The notes: generated by a model not told the origin, from the sequence alone. A DNA stretch of 64,000 nucleotides from Gracilinema caldarium (GCF_029265695.1 NZ_JAJUHW010000011.1:1-64000), one strand, 5' to 3'. Shown: positions 17,548 through 28,819, counted from the first letter of the stretch. Numbers and translations: made by a program.

Positions 17548-19479
17548 GTGACAGAACAGGAAACACAGCGCAGGGCTGTACATATTCTGAGTGCCGACGT
17601 GGCCCGCAAAATTGCAGCCGGTGAGGTTGTGGACCGGCCCGCCGCCCTCGTACGGGAACTGGTGGACAACGCTATAGACGCAGGGGCCCGTACCATCGAG
17701 GTACAGCTCGAGGGCGGCGGGGCGCGGCGCACCGAGGTGATCGACGACGGCATAGGCATGACCAGGGAGGACCTGGCTCTCTGCTGGTTACCCCACGCGA
17801 CGAGCAAGGTCGAAAGCCTGGAGGATCTGCTTGCAGCCGAAACCCTTGGCTTTCGTGGCGAGGCACTGGCAGCGATTACTGCCGTAGCCCGGGTAGAAAT
17901 CCTTACCAGCACCGATGGCCGGGAAGCCTTGCAGCTTTCGGTAGGTCCCGGGGGCTTTGACCGGGCTACCGAAACAGTTGAACGGTACATCCAACAGGCC
18001 CGCAGGGTCCGGGGAACCACGGTACGGGTCCTGGGACTCTTTGATGCGGTGCCGGCCCGGAAAAAATTCCTGAAGCGGGACGGGGCCGAAGCGCTCTTAT
18101 GCAGACAGGTTTTTATCGATAAAGCCATGGCCTTTCCGAACCGGACTTTCCGCCTTGTCCAGGAAGGGAATCTGAAACTGTTTCTTCCCCCGGTGGCAAG
18201 TTACCGGGAGCGCTTTATCCAGACCCAGTGTACGGAGGAGGAAAAGCCCTTCGTATATGAAGTATTTGCGAAGGGGGAAGGGTTTTCAGTATCTATGGTT
18301 ATCGGAGGGCCCGAACTATACCGGCGGGACCGACGGCAGCAGTTTGTTTTTGCCAATGGCCGGCGCATCCAAGATTTTGGTCTCCTACAGGCCCTGGAAT
18401 ACGGTCTCCAGGGAGCCTTCCCGAACGGGACCCATCCGCTGGGGGCCCTCTTTATCACCATAGATCCTGCATTGGCAGATTTTAATATACATCCTGCAAA
18501 ACGGGAGGTCCGCTTTAAGGACCCCGGGGCAATTCACGGAACTATTTCAAAAAATCTCCGTCAGTTCATGCATAACCTGCTGGTCCGTACTTCCAGCCTG
18601 GCTTACAGCGACCAGGATTTAGAAAAAGCCGAGAGCGACAACAGCTTTGGCAGCGCTGCTGCGGACGATTTTGCCACTGGGCTTGGCGGTAGCACTCATA
18701 TCCAGCCAGAACTGGGCGGTTCTGGTTTTTCTGGTGCGGCTGCAAGCGGATCGCAGAACAGTAGCAGTTCTTTGAACTTCCTGGCTAAACCGCTTGAAAG
18801 TTCCCGGCTCGCCATGGAAGCCCTGCTTGAATCCCCACCGGCATATCGTGAACTGCCAAGACAAGCAGATGCCCAACCGGGAGAGCTGGTACGAGGGGCA
18901 GATATGGTGCATGCCGCAGCGTCGGCATCCAAACAAGGGGCTCTTTTCGTCGGCCGCCTCTTTGGTCTTTTTCTCATCGCCGAGAGTAAAGGGCGCCTTT
19001 ATATTATAGACCAGCACGCAGCCCACGAACGAATCCTCTATAATCGCCTATCAACCCATCCGGTACCCCAACAGGAGCTCCTTATTCCGATTGTCTTTGA
19101 AACCGATGCTGAAAGTACCGATCGATTCCTGACAGCCCATCAAAAACAGTTGGCCCAGCTCGGCATAGTCCTGGAAACCGAAACGGCAGGACAGTGGAGT
19201 ATTACCGCCCTGCCTGCGGGCTGGAAAAAGGGAGACCAGGAAACAGTACAGGATATCCTGGCGCTCGAACAGGCCGGAGAAACTTTTTCAGACCGATGGC
19301 TTGCAACAATGGCTTGCCACATGGCCATTAAGGACGGCGACTATGTGGATGATATAACAGCCCAGGCGCTTATCGATGCAGCCCTGGAGCTGCCCGTTCC
19401 CCGCTGTCCCCACGGACGACCCATTTGGACTGTCATTGACCGGGAAGAACTGCTTAAAGCGGTGCGAAGAATCGAATAA
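17548..19479 (+). CDS. mutL: DNA mismatch repair protein MutL
   Basis: DVARKIAAGEVVDRPAALVRELVDNAIDAGA; GFRGEAL; C-term CHMAIKDGDYV, CPHGRPIW. Confidence 0.95.
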   Translation: MTEQETQRRAVHILSADVARKIAAGEVVDRPAALVRELVDNAIDAGARTIEVQLEGGGARRTEVIDDGIGMTREDLALCWLPHATSKVESLEDLLAAETLGFRGEALAAITAVARVEILTSTDGREALQLSVGPGGFDRATETVERYIQQARRVRGTTVRVLGLFDAVPARKKFLKRDGAEALLCRQVFIDKAMAFPNRTFRLVQEGNLKLFLPPVASYRERFIQTQCTEEEKPFVYEVFAKGEGFSVSMVIGGPELYRRDRRQQFVFANGRRIQDFGLLQALEYGLQGAFPNGTHPLGALFITIDPALADFNIHPAKREVRFKDPGAIHGTISKNLRQFMHNLLVRTSSLAYSDQDLEKAESDNSFGSAAADDFATGLGGSTHIQPELGGSGFSGAAASGSQNSSSSLNFLAKPLESSRLAMEALLESPPAYRELPRQADAQPGELVRGADMVHAAASASKQGALFVGRLFGLFLIAESKGRLYIIDQHAAHERILYNRLSTHPVPQQELLIPIVFETDAESTDRFLTAHQKQLAQLGIVLETETAGQWSITALPAGWKKGDQETVQDILALEQAGETFSDRWLATMACHMAIKDGDYVDDITAQALIDAALELPVPRCPHGRPIWTVIDREELLKAVRRIE

Positions 19480-19485
19480 AATAAC

Positions 19486-20472
19486 CTATAAAAAGCGCCT
19501 GGACTCAAGGATTTTTTTGCCCTCAAAGGGTTCTGCGCACTTAAATAAATCCCGCAATGGCGGAGGTATAGCCTGTTCCGCCGCATCTGAGAGGGTAAGC
19601 CGGCCGCCGCTTGCGCGTTGATAAGCAAGATGAAAAATAAAGTTAATTCCCTCAGCCACGATGGTCCCCGTTTTTCCAGGAGGCTGAAAGGGGATTTCAG
19701 CGTAATGGAGCGCCGCAACTAAAGGCAAAGTAAAATCAAGAAGCAGCCGTTCGTAGCTTACAAGGGCTTGGTTAAGCCCTATCCTTAAACATTGTTCTAC
19801 GGCATAACTAGCCTTTTCCCGCTCAGGGGGAATAAGGAACAAAAAAGCAGCGTCGTTCTGCATCCAAAGCAGCGCATCCGCAGCCGATAAGGTCTGGGTA
19901 AGGTATTGCTGCAGCCGGTTTTGCAGATCCGCAAAACGTTTTTCGCCCAGTGAGGACTTAAGGGAACCCTGATTTTCAGGCCCCAAATACAAAAGGTAAA
20001 AGGGATATACCATTCCGGATTTGACAGCATGCCAACCGGGAAAGGCGGGAGGCTCTTCGCACAGTGCAGCTGCCGTACTGCGGAGATTCCCCTCTCCACC
20101 CGCAGATACGGATCTTAAGCGGGACCAGAATTCTTGAATACGTTTCCACCGCTGGTTTGTGAAGCCTTCGGCAACAGAGGCAGGCCCAATATAATCCGCA
20201 GCTCCCTCATGAAAAAACCAGGCAGGATCATGGGCTTGTCCCTTCGTATCAAGCACCCCCCAGGGAAGCTGTTCATAGGAGCTGCGCATTTTTTTTAAAA
20301 GCCTTTTACAGTGGGCGTCTTCAAGGCCATCAATATCCAGATAACACAAATCAAATGGATTAAGTCCTTTTTGGCCGATCGAGTCGAGGGAAGCACATTC
20401 AAGCTCCCATCGGGGTATAATGGGAAAAGCGCCGGACTTATATTCCCGGGATGTAAAAAGAACGACCTTCAT
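19486..20472 (-). CDS. Hypothetical protein, receiver-like N-terminus plus degenerate cyclase/GGDEF-like C-terminus (tentative)
   Basis: FDLCYLDIDGLED; 4-nt overlap with the upstream gene. Confidence 0.45.
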   Translation of the reverse strand: MKVVLFTSREYKSGAFPIIPRWELECASLDSIGQKGLNPFDLCYLDIDGLEDAHCKRLLKKMRSSYEQLPWGVLDTKGQAHDPAWFFHEGAADYIGPASVAEGFTNQRWKRIQEFWSRLRSVSAGGEGNLRSTAAALCEEPPAFPGWHAVKSGMVYPFYLLYLGPENQGSLKSSLGEKRFADLQNRLQQYLTQTLSAADALLWMQNDAAFLFLIPPEREKASYAVEQCLRIGLNQALVSYERLLLDFTLPLVAALHYAEIPFQPPGKTGTIVAEGINFIFHLAYQRASGGRLTLSDAAEQAIPPPLRDLFKCAEPFEGKKILESRRFL

Positions 20473-21395
20473 GGCTGCTCCAGCTGTATTGAATAGTTCC
20501 GCAGTTTGTATGAGTCCTTAATTTGTTCAGGTGAAAAACGCTCTTGGATCACCCGATCTATGGACAGAAACACGTTACTGGTGACTACCAGTGTATCGGG
20601 CCGGCCAAAACGGGATTCTACATGGTTGATTTCCCGCAGGGTTTCGTTCTTTTTAAGTTCCACCGGATCTTCAATATATTTTACCGGTCCGCCGTGCACC
20701 GCAAGACGAACCTGGAGGGGCTTTGAAAGCGGATTGGAAAGCCGGTTATAAAAAAACAAGTTATGGAGTATTTCCATACCCGCAAGCACCGCGGACCGCT
20801 CTTTTTTGCCGAATACAAAGGCCGCGAGGCAACCGTCTCCCTCCCAAAACCAAATCCTGCCCATCCGGGAGAGAACAGAACGGGAAACAATATTTCGAAG
20901 TTCCCCATAGGCTGCATCAATCTGAGAACTTTGGTGGGCCCTTACCAATTCTGAATTCTGAACAATATCGAGCCTCAGCAGGGCAAGCTGAAATTCGTCT
21001 CCTTGTACCAGCCGTCCCCAATGGGGACTAATCTGGTTCTGGGCATTTTCCATAAAGAGGCCCGTGACCGAATCATAGGAATACCCTTCTGCAAGTATCG
21101 TTTTTATCAAGTCCCGCATATACAGAAGATGATATTCCCGGCCCATGTAGCCAGAACAATCAATTTTGATAAGCAGCTCAATAAGCTGCAGATACCTGCC
21201 CTCAGCGATGATATCTTTAACAACCTGTTCAGCGGCGGTCTGGGCGGTAATGGGAATATTCTCCGGTATCCCAGACCGCTCGTGGATATTGTAACCGGGC
21301 ACAACAATCCGAGCCAGCCTGACAATCATATCCATACTGAGAGATTCGTAGAGAATTTTACAGGTTAGTCGGTACAGTCCGGTTTTAACTTTCAT
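20469..21395 (-). CDS. Hypothetical protein with class III nucleotidyl cyclase-like C-terminal domain
   Basis: [14 protein letters not shown] ... [14 protein letters not shown] ... [15 protein letters not shown]. Confidence 0.5.
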   Translation of the reverse strand: MKVKTGLYRLTCKILYESLSMDMIVRLARIVVPGYNIHERSGIPENIPITAQTAAEQVVKDIIAEGRYLQLIELLIKIDCSGYMGREYHLLYMRDLIKTILAEGYSYDSVTGLFMENAQNQISPHWGRLVQGDEFQLALLRLDIVQNSELVRAHQSSQIDAAYGELRNIVSRSVLSRMGRIWFWEGDGCLAAFVFGKKERSAVLAGMEILHNLFFYNRLSNPLSKPLQVRLAVHGGPVKYIEDPVELKKNETLREINHVESRFGRPDTLVVTSNVFLSIDRVIQERFSPEQIKDSYKLRNYSIQLEQP

Positions 21396-21438
21396 AGTGT
21401 GTTAACAATGGCAGGGCTTATAAAATTTGGAGGGATAT

Positions 21439-21521
21439 TGCCGGGAACGGGAGTTGAACCCGTACCCCCTTGCGGGGAGGGGATTTTAAGTCCCCGGTGT
21501 CTACCATTCCACCATCCCGGC
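21439..21521 (-). tRNA. tRNA-Leu (TAA)
   Basis: GCCGGGA/TCCCGGC acceptor stem, anticodon loop CTTAAAA, GGTTCAACTCC T-loop, long variable arm. Confidence 0.95.
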
Positions 21522-21565
21522 GCCTCTTGTATAGTAACAATAAAGCCTGCTAAGGTCAATATGAA

Positions 21566-22390
21566 ATGATACAGTACATTGATTCTCACGCCCATCTTAC
21601 CATGCTTGATTTCCAAACCGACACATTCATAAGGTTGATGAACGACTGGGCCAATCAGGGACTTGTGAGCATCCTTGATGTAGGCATCACCGCAAAAGAT
21701 GTGCAGCATCGGATTGCCCTTTTGGAGCATTGCCGCGCAAAAAGCGGATCCCAGACAAACCTGCCCCGCATCTATTTCAGCGCCGGAATCTGGCCTTCAG
21801 AGGAGGCAATAGGGGATTGGAAAAAGCATATTGATGAACTGGAAATCCAGATTAAAAACGTTCCGCGGGATACCCTCGTAGCCATTGGGGAGTGCGGCCT
21901 GGATCGGCACTGGAATCACCCAGAAAGAGGATCTGACCTGCGCTGTGAGCGTGAGCTTTTTGCCGCCCAACTGGACTTAGCATGCCGTTATGGGCTGCCG
22001 GTTATCGTCCATTCCCGGGATGCAGCCCAGGAAACCATGGAAGTTTTACAAGACTTCCCTGAAGTCCGGGGGGTCATTCACTGCTTTTCCTATGGCCCTC
22101 AAGAAATAACATCTTTTCTGGAACAGGGCTGGTACATTTCCTTTGCAGGAAATGTCACCTATAAGAACGCCCAGGAATTGCGGGAAGCCCTGCAAGCAGC
22201 TGACATTACACAGATCCTTCTGGAAACTGACAGCCCCTACCTGGCTCCCGTCCCGCATCGAGGGAAGAAAGCGAATCCGTCCATGGTACAGTACCAATAT
22301 GAACTGGCTTCTCGCATCAAAAATATTCCACTGGAGGATCTAGCCAGGCAGGTAGCCCGCAATTTTTCAACGCTTTTTATTCAGCCTTAA
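21566..22390 (+). CDS. tatD: TatD family metal-dependent hydrolase
   Basis: [45 protein letters not shown]. Confidence 0.9.
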   Translation: MIQYIDSHAHLTMLDFQTDTFIRLMNDWANQGLVSILDVGITAKDVQHRIALLEHCRAKSGSQTNLPRIYFSAGIWPSEEAIGDWKKHIDELEIQIKNVPRDTLVAIGECGLDRHWNHPERGSDLRCERELFAAQLDLACRYGLPVIVHSRDAAQETMEVLQDFPEVRGVIHCFSYGPQEITSFLEQGWYISFAGNVTYKNAQELREALQAADITQILLETDSPYLAPVPHRGKKANPSMVQYQYELASRIKNIPLEDLARQVARNFSTLFIQP

Positions 22391-22580
22391 TGACATTCGT
22401 AGGACAGGAATCAATAGCTTCTTTGATGCTGTCTTCGTACTTGGAAAAATCCACACCAGACTTTACCACCATTTTGTCCGGGACTTCGAATACCTCAGGA
22501 CAAATTGATTCGCAGTTCCCGCAGGAAATGCACTCATCCTCGCTCTCATCGAGCCATACCTTCTTAATCGCCATACACAC
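22377..22580 (-). CDS. 4Fe-4S ferredoxin
   Basis: CISCGNCESICPEVF ... CPTNVIKAE. Confidence 0.85.
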   Translation of the reverse strand: MCMAIKKVWLDESEDECISCGNCESICPEVFEVPDKMVVKSGVDFSKYEDSIKEAIDSCPTNVIKAE

Positions 22581-22588
22581 CTCCCTTT

Positions 22589-22876
22589 TTAGCCATAAAT
22601 CAGACGGCGGATTTGTCGAATGCTCAGGGGTTCTGAAACAAAGCGCCGCGAATTAAGCTCTACTGCGATTATATTATAGATATCCTCATTTTTATAGCCC
22701 TGACGCTGAAGGTGATAATGCCGTGAGCGGACCCATTCTTCCACGGTTTGATTGTAGTAAATTAAAAATTCTTCTAATATCCGTTCAGCTTGGGACTCCT
22801 CTATTCCATATCTATGAATAAGGCGCTCAATAAAAGGTTGGTCCGGGCTAGAATGGACCTCTGGGAGTGATTCCAT
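22589..22876 (-). CDS. Conserved hypothetical protein (start at MESLPEVH proposed)
   Basis: Intact ORF; upstream extension overlaps the glnN terminator. Confidence 0.55.
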   Translation of the reverse strand: MESLPEVHSSPDQPFIERLIHRYGIEESQAERILEEFLIYYNQTVEEWVRSRHYHLQRQGYKNEDIYNIIAVELNSRRFVSEPLSIRQIRRLIYG

Positions 22877-22950
22877 ACAGGAAAGTATGTGCCTTTTTGT
22901 AGTCCCTTGTAAAGCATACGAGTGTGTTTGCATACCCATTTTCGGGCAAG

Positions 22951-22981
22951 AAAAACCTGCCGATTCGTGAGAACCGGCAGG
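22951..22981 (-). terminator. Terminator of glnN
   Basis: Minus strand CCTGCCG-gttctcacgaat-CGGCAGG-TTTTT. Confidence 0.8.
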
Positions 22982-22991
22982 CACATATTAA

Positions 22992-25115
22992 TTACAGCTT
23001 AAAGAGCAATTCTTCGTAACCAGGTAAAGGCCATGCTTTTTTGTCTACCAGTTTTTCCAGGCTGTCTACCTTGGACCGGAGTACTGCCATCTGGGCCACA
23101 ACCTTTTCCCGGTATGCCTTGGCCTGTATAAAGGCATCTTCGGTTTCCTGGGCTTCCGCAAGCACCTTTTCGAGCTTGTCGGTCTCTTCGCTGACTTCGT
23201 TAAGCAGTTCTGCAATCCGCTTTGCCCGCTTTTCCTGGGGGGCGCTGATCGCACCAATAGCTGCTAAGGATGCCGCATCCCGTGCGAGTCCTCCCGCATA
23301 GGCGCTCACTGCCGGGAATATGGAACGGCGGGCCATAGAAATCATAACACCCGCTTCGATATTGATCTGTTTGGAGTACCGTTCGAGGTAAATGTGGTAG
23401 CGGCTTTCGAGTTCTTCCTTGGTAAAGACCTGATGAGTCTCAAAAAGACTAATGATTTCAGGCTGCACCAACACAGGAAGCACATCGACCGTAGCCCGCA
23501 CATTGGGCAGGCCTCGCCGTTCCGCTTCTTTTACCCATTCCTCGGAGTAACCGTTTCCGTTAAATACAACCCGCCGGTGCTTGGCGTAGGATTCCTTGAC
23601 CAAGGCTTCGATAGCCGCATTTTTGTCGGAAGCCTTCTCAAGTTTATCGGCAAACTCGGACAGGACTTGGGCAACCGCTGTATTCAAATAGGTATTGGGC
23701 GTCGCGATGGATTGGGAAGAACCAACCATACGGAACTCAAACTTGTTCCCCGTAAACGCAAAAGGACTGGTTCTATTCCGGTCCGAAACATCCTTAGGCA
23801 GGGTCGGAAGGGATGTAACGCCGAGCTTGATCCGCTCCATACCGGTGTTTTTGTTTATCGGTTTGCCATCGGCAATACTTTCGAATATTTCGGTAAGGAG
23901 ACTTCCAAAGAAGACGGAAATAATAGCAGGCGGAGCCTCGTTCGCGCCGAGCCGGTGGTCGTTACCTGCGGTGGCAGCAGAAGATCGAAGCAGGAGAGCA
24001 TAACGATCTACCGCTTCCACCACTGCGGCGGTAAAGAGGAGGAACCGGGCATTGGACTCCGGATTTTCGCCGGGATCAAGGAGGTTCACCCCATCATCGG
24101 TCGACATGGACCAGTTATTGTGCTTACCCGAACCGTTTACCCCCGCAAAGGGCTTTTCGTGAAGCAGGGCTTCCATGCCATGCCGGCGGGCAACCTTTTT
24201 AATGGTTTCCATGACGAGCTGGTTTGCATCCACAGCTACGTTGGTGGTGCTGAAAATCGGCGCAATTTCGAACTGATTCGGCGCAACCTCGTTGTGCTGA
24301 GTCTTGGCCGCCACACCTACTTTCCACAGTTCCGTATTGAGTTCCCGCATGAATTTTGCTACCCGCTCTTTGATAGCCCCGAAATAGTGGTCTTCCAGTT
24401 CCTGACCCTTGGCAGGCATGGAACCAAATACGGTGCGGCCGGTTAACATAAGGTCTGGACGCTCATCAAAATATGCTTTATCGACTAAGAAGTACTCTTG
24501 TTCGGGACCGACAGTAGTGGTGACCCGTTTTGCGGTGTTGTTTCCCAGGGCACGCAGAACCCGCAGTGCCTGCTTGTTAAGAGCGTCCATAGAACGGAGC
24601 AAAGGCACCTTTTTATCCAGCGCATGGCCGTAGTAGCTAAAGAACGCAGTGGGAATGCACAGGGTGGTACCTGTGGGATCCTGTTTAAGGAAGGCGGGGC
24701 TTGTTACATCCCAGGCAGTATAGCCCCGGGCTTCAAAGGTAGCCCGAAGTCCCCCTGAAGGAAAGCTCGAAGCATCAGGCTCACCCTTTATAAGTTCCTT
24801 GCCGGAGAATTCCATCAGCACCTTGCCATCGGTGGTGGGGGCGATGAAGGAGTCATGTTTTTCCGCAGTAAGCCCAGTCAGGGGATGGAACCAGTGGGTA
24901 TAATGGGTAGCGCCCTTTTCCAAAGCCCAGTCCCGCATGGATGCAGCCACGACCTCAGCAACCTCGAGGCTCAGTTCCTTCTCGCCGGCCTGGACTGCAA
25001 GAATTTCCTTGTAAATATTCTTCGGCAGCCGCTCCCGCATGACCGAGTTAGAAAAACAATTGGTTCCGTACAGGCTGGGTACGGAAGTTTCTGCAAAGTT
25101 AATCGTTTCGCTCAT
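22992..25115 (-). CDS. glnN: Type III glutamine synthetase
   Basis: Length about 707 aa; [47 protein letters not shown] before ATG at 25115. Confidence 0.95.
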   Translation of the reverse strand: MSETINFAETSVPSLYGTNCFSNSVMRERLPKNIYKEILAVQAGEKELSLEVAEVVAASMRDWALEKGATHYTHWFHPLTGLTAEKHDSFIAPTTDGKVLMEFSGKELIKGEPDASSFPSGGLRATFEARGYTAWDVTSPAFLKQDPTGTTLCIPTAFFSYYGHALDKKVPLLRSMDALNKQALRVLRALGNNTAKRVTTTVGPEQEYFLVDKAYFDERPDLMLTGRTVFGSMPAKGQELEDHYFGAIKERVAKFMRELNTELWKVGVAAKTQHNEVAPNQFEIAPIFSTTNVAVDANQLVMETIKKVARRHGMEALLHEKPFAGVNGSGKHNNWSMSTDDGVNLLDPGENPESNARFLLFTAAVVEAVDRYALLLRSSAATAGNDHRLGANEAPPAIISVFFGSLLTEIFESIADGKPINKNTGMERIKLGVTSLPTLPKDVSDRNRTSPFAFTGNKFEFRMVGSSQSIATPNTYLNTAVAQVLSEFADKLEKASDKNAAIEALVKESYAKHRRVVFNGNGYSEEWVKEAERRGLPNVRATVDVLPVLVQPEIISLFETHQVFTKEELESRYHIYLERYSKQINIEAGVMISMARRSIFPAVSAYAGGLARDAASLAAIGAISAPQEKRAKRIAELLNEVSEETDKLEKVLAEAQETEDAFIQAKAYREKVVAQMAVLRSKVDSLEKLVDKKAWPLPGYEELLFKL

Positions 25116-25153
25116 AATCACTCCTTAGGTAACGAAATCAACACTTATGTATT

Positions 25154-25170
25154 AGCAATTTTCATGCCAA
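25154..25170 (-). promoter_or_regulatory. Sigma-54 promoter upstream of glnN
   Basis: Minus strand TTGGCATGAAAATTGCT; GG and GC separated by 10 nt. Confidence 0.85.
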
Positions 25171-25202
25171 GATATTATTTCTATATTTGACATAACTTTA
25201 AT

Positions 25203-25228
25203 AAAAACCCGCAGCCATAGACTGCGGG
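25203..25228 (-). terminator. Terminator of the PII gene
   Basis: Minus strand CCCGCAG-tctatgg-CTGCGGG-TTTTT. Confidence 0.8.
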
Positions 25229-25235
25229 TTTAACG

Positions 25236-25279
25236 CTACAATCATGTAGTTTTTTTACCTATTTCCTACGTTTTTGTAG
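25236..25279. promoter_or_regulatory. Tandem CTACA-N4-TGTAG palindromes upstream of glnN (putative UAS pair)
   Basis: CTACAATCATGTAG (25236-25249) and CTACGTTTTTGTAG (25266-25279), centres 30 bp apart. Confidence 0.65.
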
Positions 25280-25303
25280 GCCCCCTGCAACAGGGACTTG
25301 CTT

Positions 25304-25645
25304 TTACCCGATCGCCTCTGAGCCGGTTTCGCCGGTTCTGATACGGATACATTCCTCCAAAGGCAGAATAAAGATTTTGCCGTCTCCAATTTCGCCGGTC
25401 CGGGCGCCACGAATGATGGCATCTATCGTTGGTTTTACGAAACTGTCATTAACCGCAATCTCTATTCTCACCTTTTTAAGCAGGTTCACCTCAATATCAA
25501 CACCTCGATAGGACTCGTGAAACCCCTTCTGCTGCCCGCAACCCATGGCATTGGTTACCGAAATCTTAAAGATTTCTGACCGGTACAATTCCTGCTTAAC
25601 CTCATTTAATTTATGGGGCTGTATGTATGCTATTATCAGTTTCAT
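25304..25645 (-). CDS. glnK: PII family nitrogen regulator
   Basis: [59 protein letters not shown]; downstream of amtB. Confidence 0.9.
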   Translation of the reverse strand: MKLIIAYIQPHKLNEVKQELYRSEIFKISVTNAMGCGQQKGFHESYRGVDIEVNLLKKVRIEIAVNDSFVKPTIDAIIRGARTGEIGDGKIFILPLEECIRIRTGETGSEAIG

Positions 25646-25658
25646 AATGTCCCTCCGC

Positions 25659-26978
25659 CTACATGTTGCTGAAGATCTGGAAGCCCGAGTAGGCCTCCGC
25701 CTTGTGTTCGGTAATATCAAGACCCATCAGCTCTTCCTTCTCTGATACCCGGAGCCCTACTACAGCCTTGATAACCACAAAGAGTATGAGGCTTGCCAGA
25801 CCAGCCCACAGGCCGACTGTCAGGGCCCCCAAGGCCTGTACGGCCAGCTGGTACCAGCCGCCGCCATGCAGTACGCCCACTGCTACGCCTTCGACATTGC
25901 CCCAAATCCCGACCGCCAGGGTACCAAAAACACCATTCACCATATGCACCGATACTGCGCCCACTGGATCGTCGATTTTTAATACCTTATCGATGAATTC
26001 AACTGACAGAACAACAATAAGCCCCGCAATTAAACCGATCACAACCGCAGCACCCGGGGAAACAACCGCGCAGGGAGCGGTGATAGCTACAAGACCAGCC
26101 AAGACACCGTTCATGGTCATGGAAGCATCAGGTTTTTTAAACCAGATCCATGATACAATCATGGCACTCACCGCGCCGGCAGCCCCCGCAAGGGTGGTAG
26201 TTACCGCAACCCGGGCTATATCGGTACTGACACCGGAAAGAGTAGATCCGGGGTTAAAGCCATACCAGCCAAACCACAGAATAAAGACCCCCAAAGCGGC
26301 AAGCGGAATGTTGTGGCCGGGAAACGCTTTTACGACAACCTTTCCTTCAGCCCTGACATACTTTCCTGTCCTTGGACCGATAACGATGGCTCCCATAAGG
26401 GCTGCCCAACCGCCAACTGAGTGGACAACAGTAGAGCCCGCAAAATCGTGGAACCCGAGCTTACTGAGCCATCCGCCGCCCCATATCCAGTGGCCTGAAA
26501 TGGGATATATGAGGGCTGAAATAAACACCGTATAAATAAGGTATGACTTAAACTGGGTTCGTTCAGCCATGGCACCGGATACTATGGTCGCCGATGTGGC
26601 TGCAAAAACAACCTGGAAAAACCAATCCCGGTAAAACTTGGGATCCCCCATGGGCCCCTTGAAAAAGTCTGAAAAACCGATAAGACCTCCGAACTGGTCA
26701 GCTCCGTACATGAGCCCCCAGCCAATCATCCAGAAAACCAGGGATCCAAAACAAAAATCCATGAGGTTTTTCATGATGATGTTCGTCGCATTTTTAGCCC
26801 TGGTAAGCCCGGTTTCTACCAGTGCGAATCCAGCCTGCATAAAGAACACCAGCGAGCCGGTCAATACGAGCCACATCATGTCCATGGCAGCAGTGAGAGA
26901 ATCGATGCTTTCCTCTGCGAAACCTGCAACAGTAACCAAGAAGAAAAGCATCGCCAGAAACAGCATCTGCTTTTTCAC
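25659..26978 (-). CDS. amtB: Ammonium transporter (GTG start)
   Basis: AmtB motifs: [48 protein letters not shown]. Confidence 0.95.
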   Translation of the reverse strand: MKKQMLFLAMLFFLVTVAGFAEESIDSLTAAMDMMWLVLTGSLVFFMQAGFALVETGLTRAKNATNIIMKNLMDFCFGSLVFWMIGWGLMYGADQFGGLIGFSDFFKGPMGDPKFYRDWFFQVVFAATSATIVSGAMAERTQFKSYLIYTVFISALIYPISGHWIWGGGWLSKLGFHDFAGSTVVHSVGGWAALMGAIVIGPRTGKYVRAEGKVVVKAFPGHNIPLAALGVFILWFGWYGFNPGSTLSGVSTDIARVAVTTTLAGAAGAVSAMIVSWIWFKKPDASMTMNGVLAGLVAITAPCAVVSPGAAVVIGLIAGLIVVLSVEFIDKVLKIDDPVGAVSVHMVNGVFGTLAVGIWGNVEGVAVGVLHGGGWYQLAVQALGALTVGLWAGLASLILFVVIKAVVGLRVSEKEELMGLDITEHKAEAYSGFQIFSNM

Positions 26979-27017
26979 CTATTGTTCCTCCTAAAAACGT
27001 GGTATGACAATGAAAAA

Positions 27018-27033
27018 GCAGATTTCGTGCCAA
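27018..27033 (-). promoter_or_regulatory. Sigma-54 promoter upstream of amtB
   Basis: Minus strand TTGGCACGAAATCTGC; GG/GC spaced by 10 nt, one mismatch to TTGC. Confidence 0.75.
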
Positions 27034-27208
27034 GCCCTATATATTTTATTACATTTTTGTATCCAAATTAATTATAAAATTTCTGAAATAAAATATTTCT
27101 TTTATACAAATTGATTTAATAAAATATTCCAAAAATGATGAGTTCTATGATGGTCATGAAAAGAACCTTATATTATGAATACATGCGGTCATGTCATATA
27201 AAATATTC

Positions 27209-27252
27209 CTACATTTTTGTAGTTATTACAATTGATACCTACAAATTTGTAG
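27209..27252. promoter_or_regulatory. Tandem CTACA-N4-TGTAG palindromes upstream of amtB (putative UAS pair)
   Basis: CTACATTTTTGTAG (27209-27222) and CTACAAATTTGTAG (27239-27252), centres 30 bp apart. Confidence 0.7.
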
Positions 27253-28819
27253 TTCTATAAAGTTTCCAGGGGATAGCATAATGATGAACCCGTAATCCCA
27301 TTTGACGTTCTGTAATACCGAGCCGGCGCGCAGCGGCAGCCATGTTGCCACCGGTTATTTTAAGAGCCTCAATTATGAGTTCCTTTTCCAGCCGGGAGAG
27401 GGCTGCTTCCAACGTGGTAGTGGGTTCAGTTTGGGTAGACTGGGCAGACTGAAGACTCGGCGGCAAATGGTAAGAATGTATAACGCTATCGGTGGAGAGT
27501 ATTACCGCCCGTTCAATACAGTTTTCCAGTTCCCGAACATTTCCCGGCCAATGATAACTCGATAAAAGGTCTAACGCAGGACTGGAAATCCGCTTGATAA
27601 GCTTTCCGTTCTTTTTACCGTACTTTTCAGCAAAAAAATCTGCCAGCAGGATGATATCGCTTTTTCGTTCCCGTAAGGGCGGAATGTGTATAGGGAACAC
27701 ATTAAGGCGATAGTATAAATCTTCTCGGAAACGTCCGCTTTTAATATCATCTTCCAGATTTCTATTAGTCGCAGCAATAAGCCGGACATCTATTTTAATA
27801 GGTTGATTGCCTCCAACCCGTTCAATTTCCCGCTCCTGGAGTACCCGAAGTAATTTCACTTGCACCTGGGGGCTCAAATCACCGATTTCATCGAGAAAAA
27901 TGGTTCCTCCATGGGCAAGCTCAAAGCGGCCCTTTCGTTGTGTCAGAGCCCCTGTAAAAGCGCCCTTTTCGTGCCCAAAGAGCTCGCTTTCGATAACCGA
28001 TTCCGGCAAGGCTGCACAGTTCACCTTTATGAAAGCCTGCCGAGCCCGTTTCGATTGCCGGTGAATCTCTGAAGCAACGAGCTCTTTTCCGGTACCGCTT
28101 TCTCCGGTTATAAGAACCGTTGCATCGCTGGGAGCAACTTGGGCAACTAGTTCCAGCACCGAACGAATACCCTTGCTCGTCCCGATTATCCCGGACTGAT
28201 CCAGCTGTACAGAAAGGTTTGCCGCCTCAATACTTGATTCTTCTGCCCCTCTCAATGCAAGGATCCGATATTGTTCCTCCTGAATACGCTCCCGCAGCTT
28301 CGCCGAATCTGCAATAATGGAAGCCACTGCTTCCAATATCCTTTGATCCGAATGCAGAATTGCATCCTTCTGCTGTTCGGGCAAACGTCTTTCAGCGCTC
28401 AAGGTACCTAATACTTGATTTCCTGTTTTTATGGGCACGCAATAATACGCAAGCCCAATAAGATCCTCCTTTTTTCTGCTTCCAGCCCGGTTAAGAAAGC
28501 GGTTTTCCTTTGAAAGATCAGGAACCACAATCGGAATACCGCTTTCAAAGACTTTACCTACAAGACCTTCTCCCATCCGGTACTTGCCCCGTTCCTTTTC
28601 TTCAGCAGTAAGGGCCGGGGCTTCTTCTATTTTAAGCAGCCCGGAAGCCCGATCCAGCAGAGTAACCATACCCCTGACAAGGGAGGTCCTCATTTCCAGG
28701 AGGGATAAAAGTGGTCCCAGGGAACTCCGCAGTTCTACATGCTTATCCAAGGTTCTTGTGATATCCAACAATAAAAGCAATTCATCCCGTTCAGAAAGCA
28801 GACCATCTATGATATCCAT
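27239..28819 (-). CDS. nifA: NifA-like sigma-54-dependent activator (GAF, AAA+, Fis-type HTH)
   Basis: [27 protein letters not shown]-term [24 protein letters not shown]. Confidence 0.85.
   Translation of the reverse strand: MDIIDGLLSERDELLLLLDITRTLDKHVELRSSLGPLLSLLEMRTSLVRGMVTLLDRASGLLKIEEAPALTAEEKERGKYRMGEGLVGKVFESGIPIVVPDLSKENRFLNRAGSRKKEDLIGLAYYCVPIKTGNQVLGTLSAERRLPEQQKDAILHSDQRILEAVASIIADSAKLRERIQEEQYRILALRGAEESSIEAANLSVQLDQSGIIGTSKGIRSVLELVAQVAPSDATVLITGESGTGKELVASEIHRQSKRARQAFIKVNCAALPESVIESELFGHEKGAFTGALTQRKGRFELAHGGTIFLDEIGDLSPQVQVKLLRVLQEREIERVGGNQPIKIDVRLIAATNRNLEDDIKSGRFREDLYYRLNVFPIHIPPLRERKSDIILLADFFAEKYGKKNGKLIKRISSPALDLLSSYHWPGNVRELENCIERAVILSTDSVIHSYHLPPSLQSAQSTQTEPTTTLEAALSRLEKELIIEALKITGGNMAAAARRLGITERQMGLRVHHYAIPWKLYRTTNL

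Noticed and set aside
27034-27240. Classical NifA UAS (TGT-N10-ACA) upstream of amtB
   Set aside because: No TGT/ACA pair with exactly 10-nt spacing was found by eye; the palindromes present are TACA-N4-TGTA.
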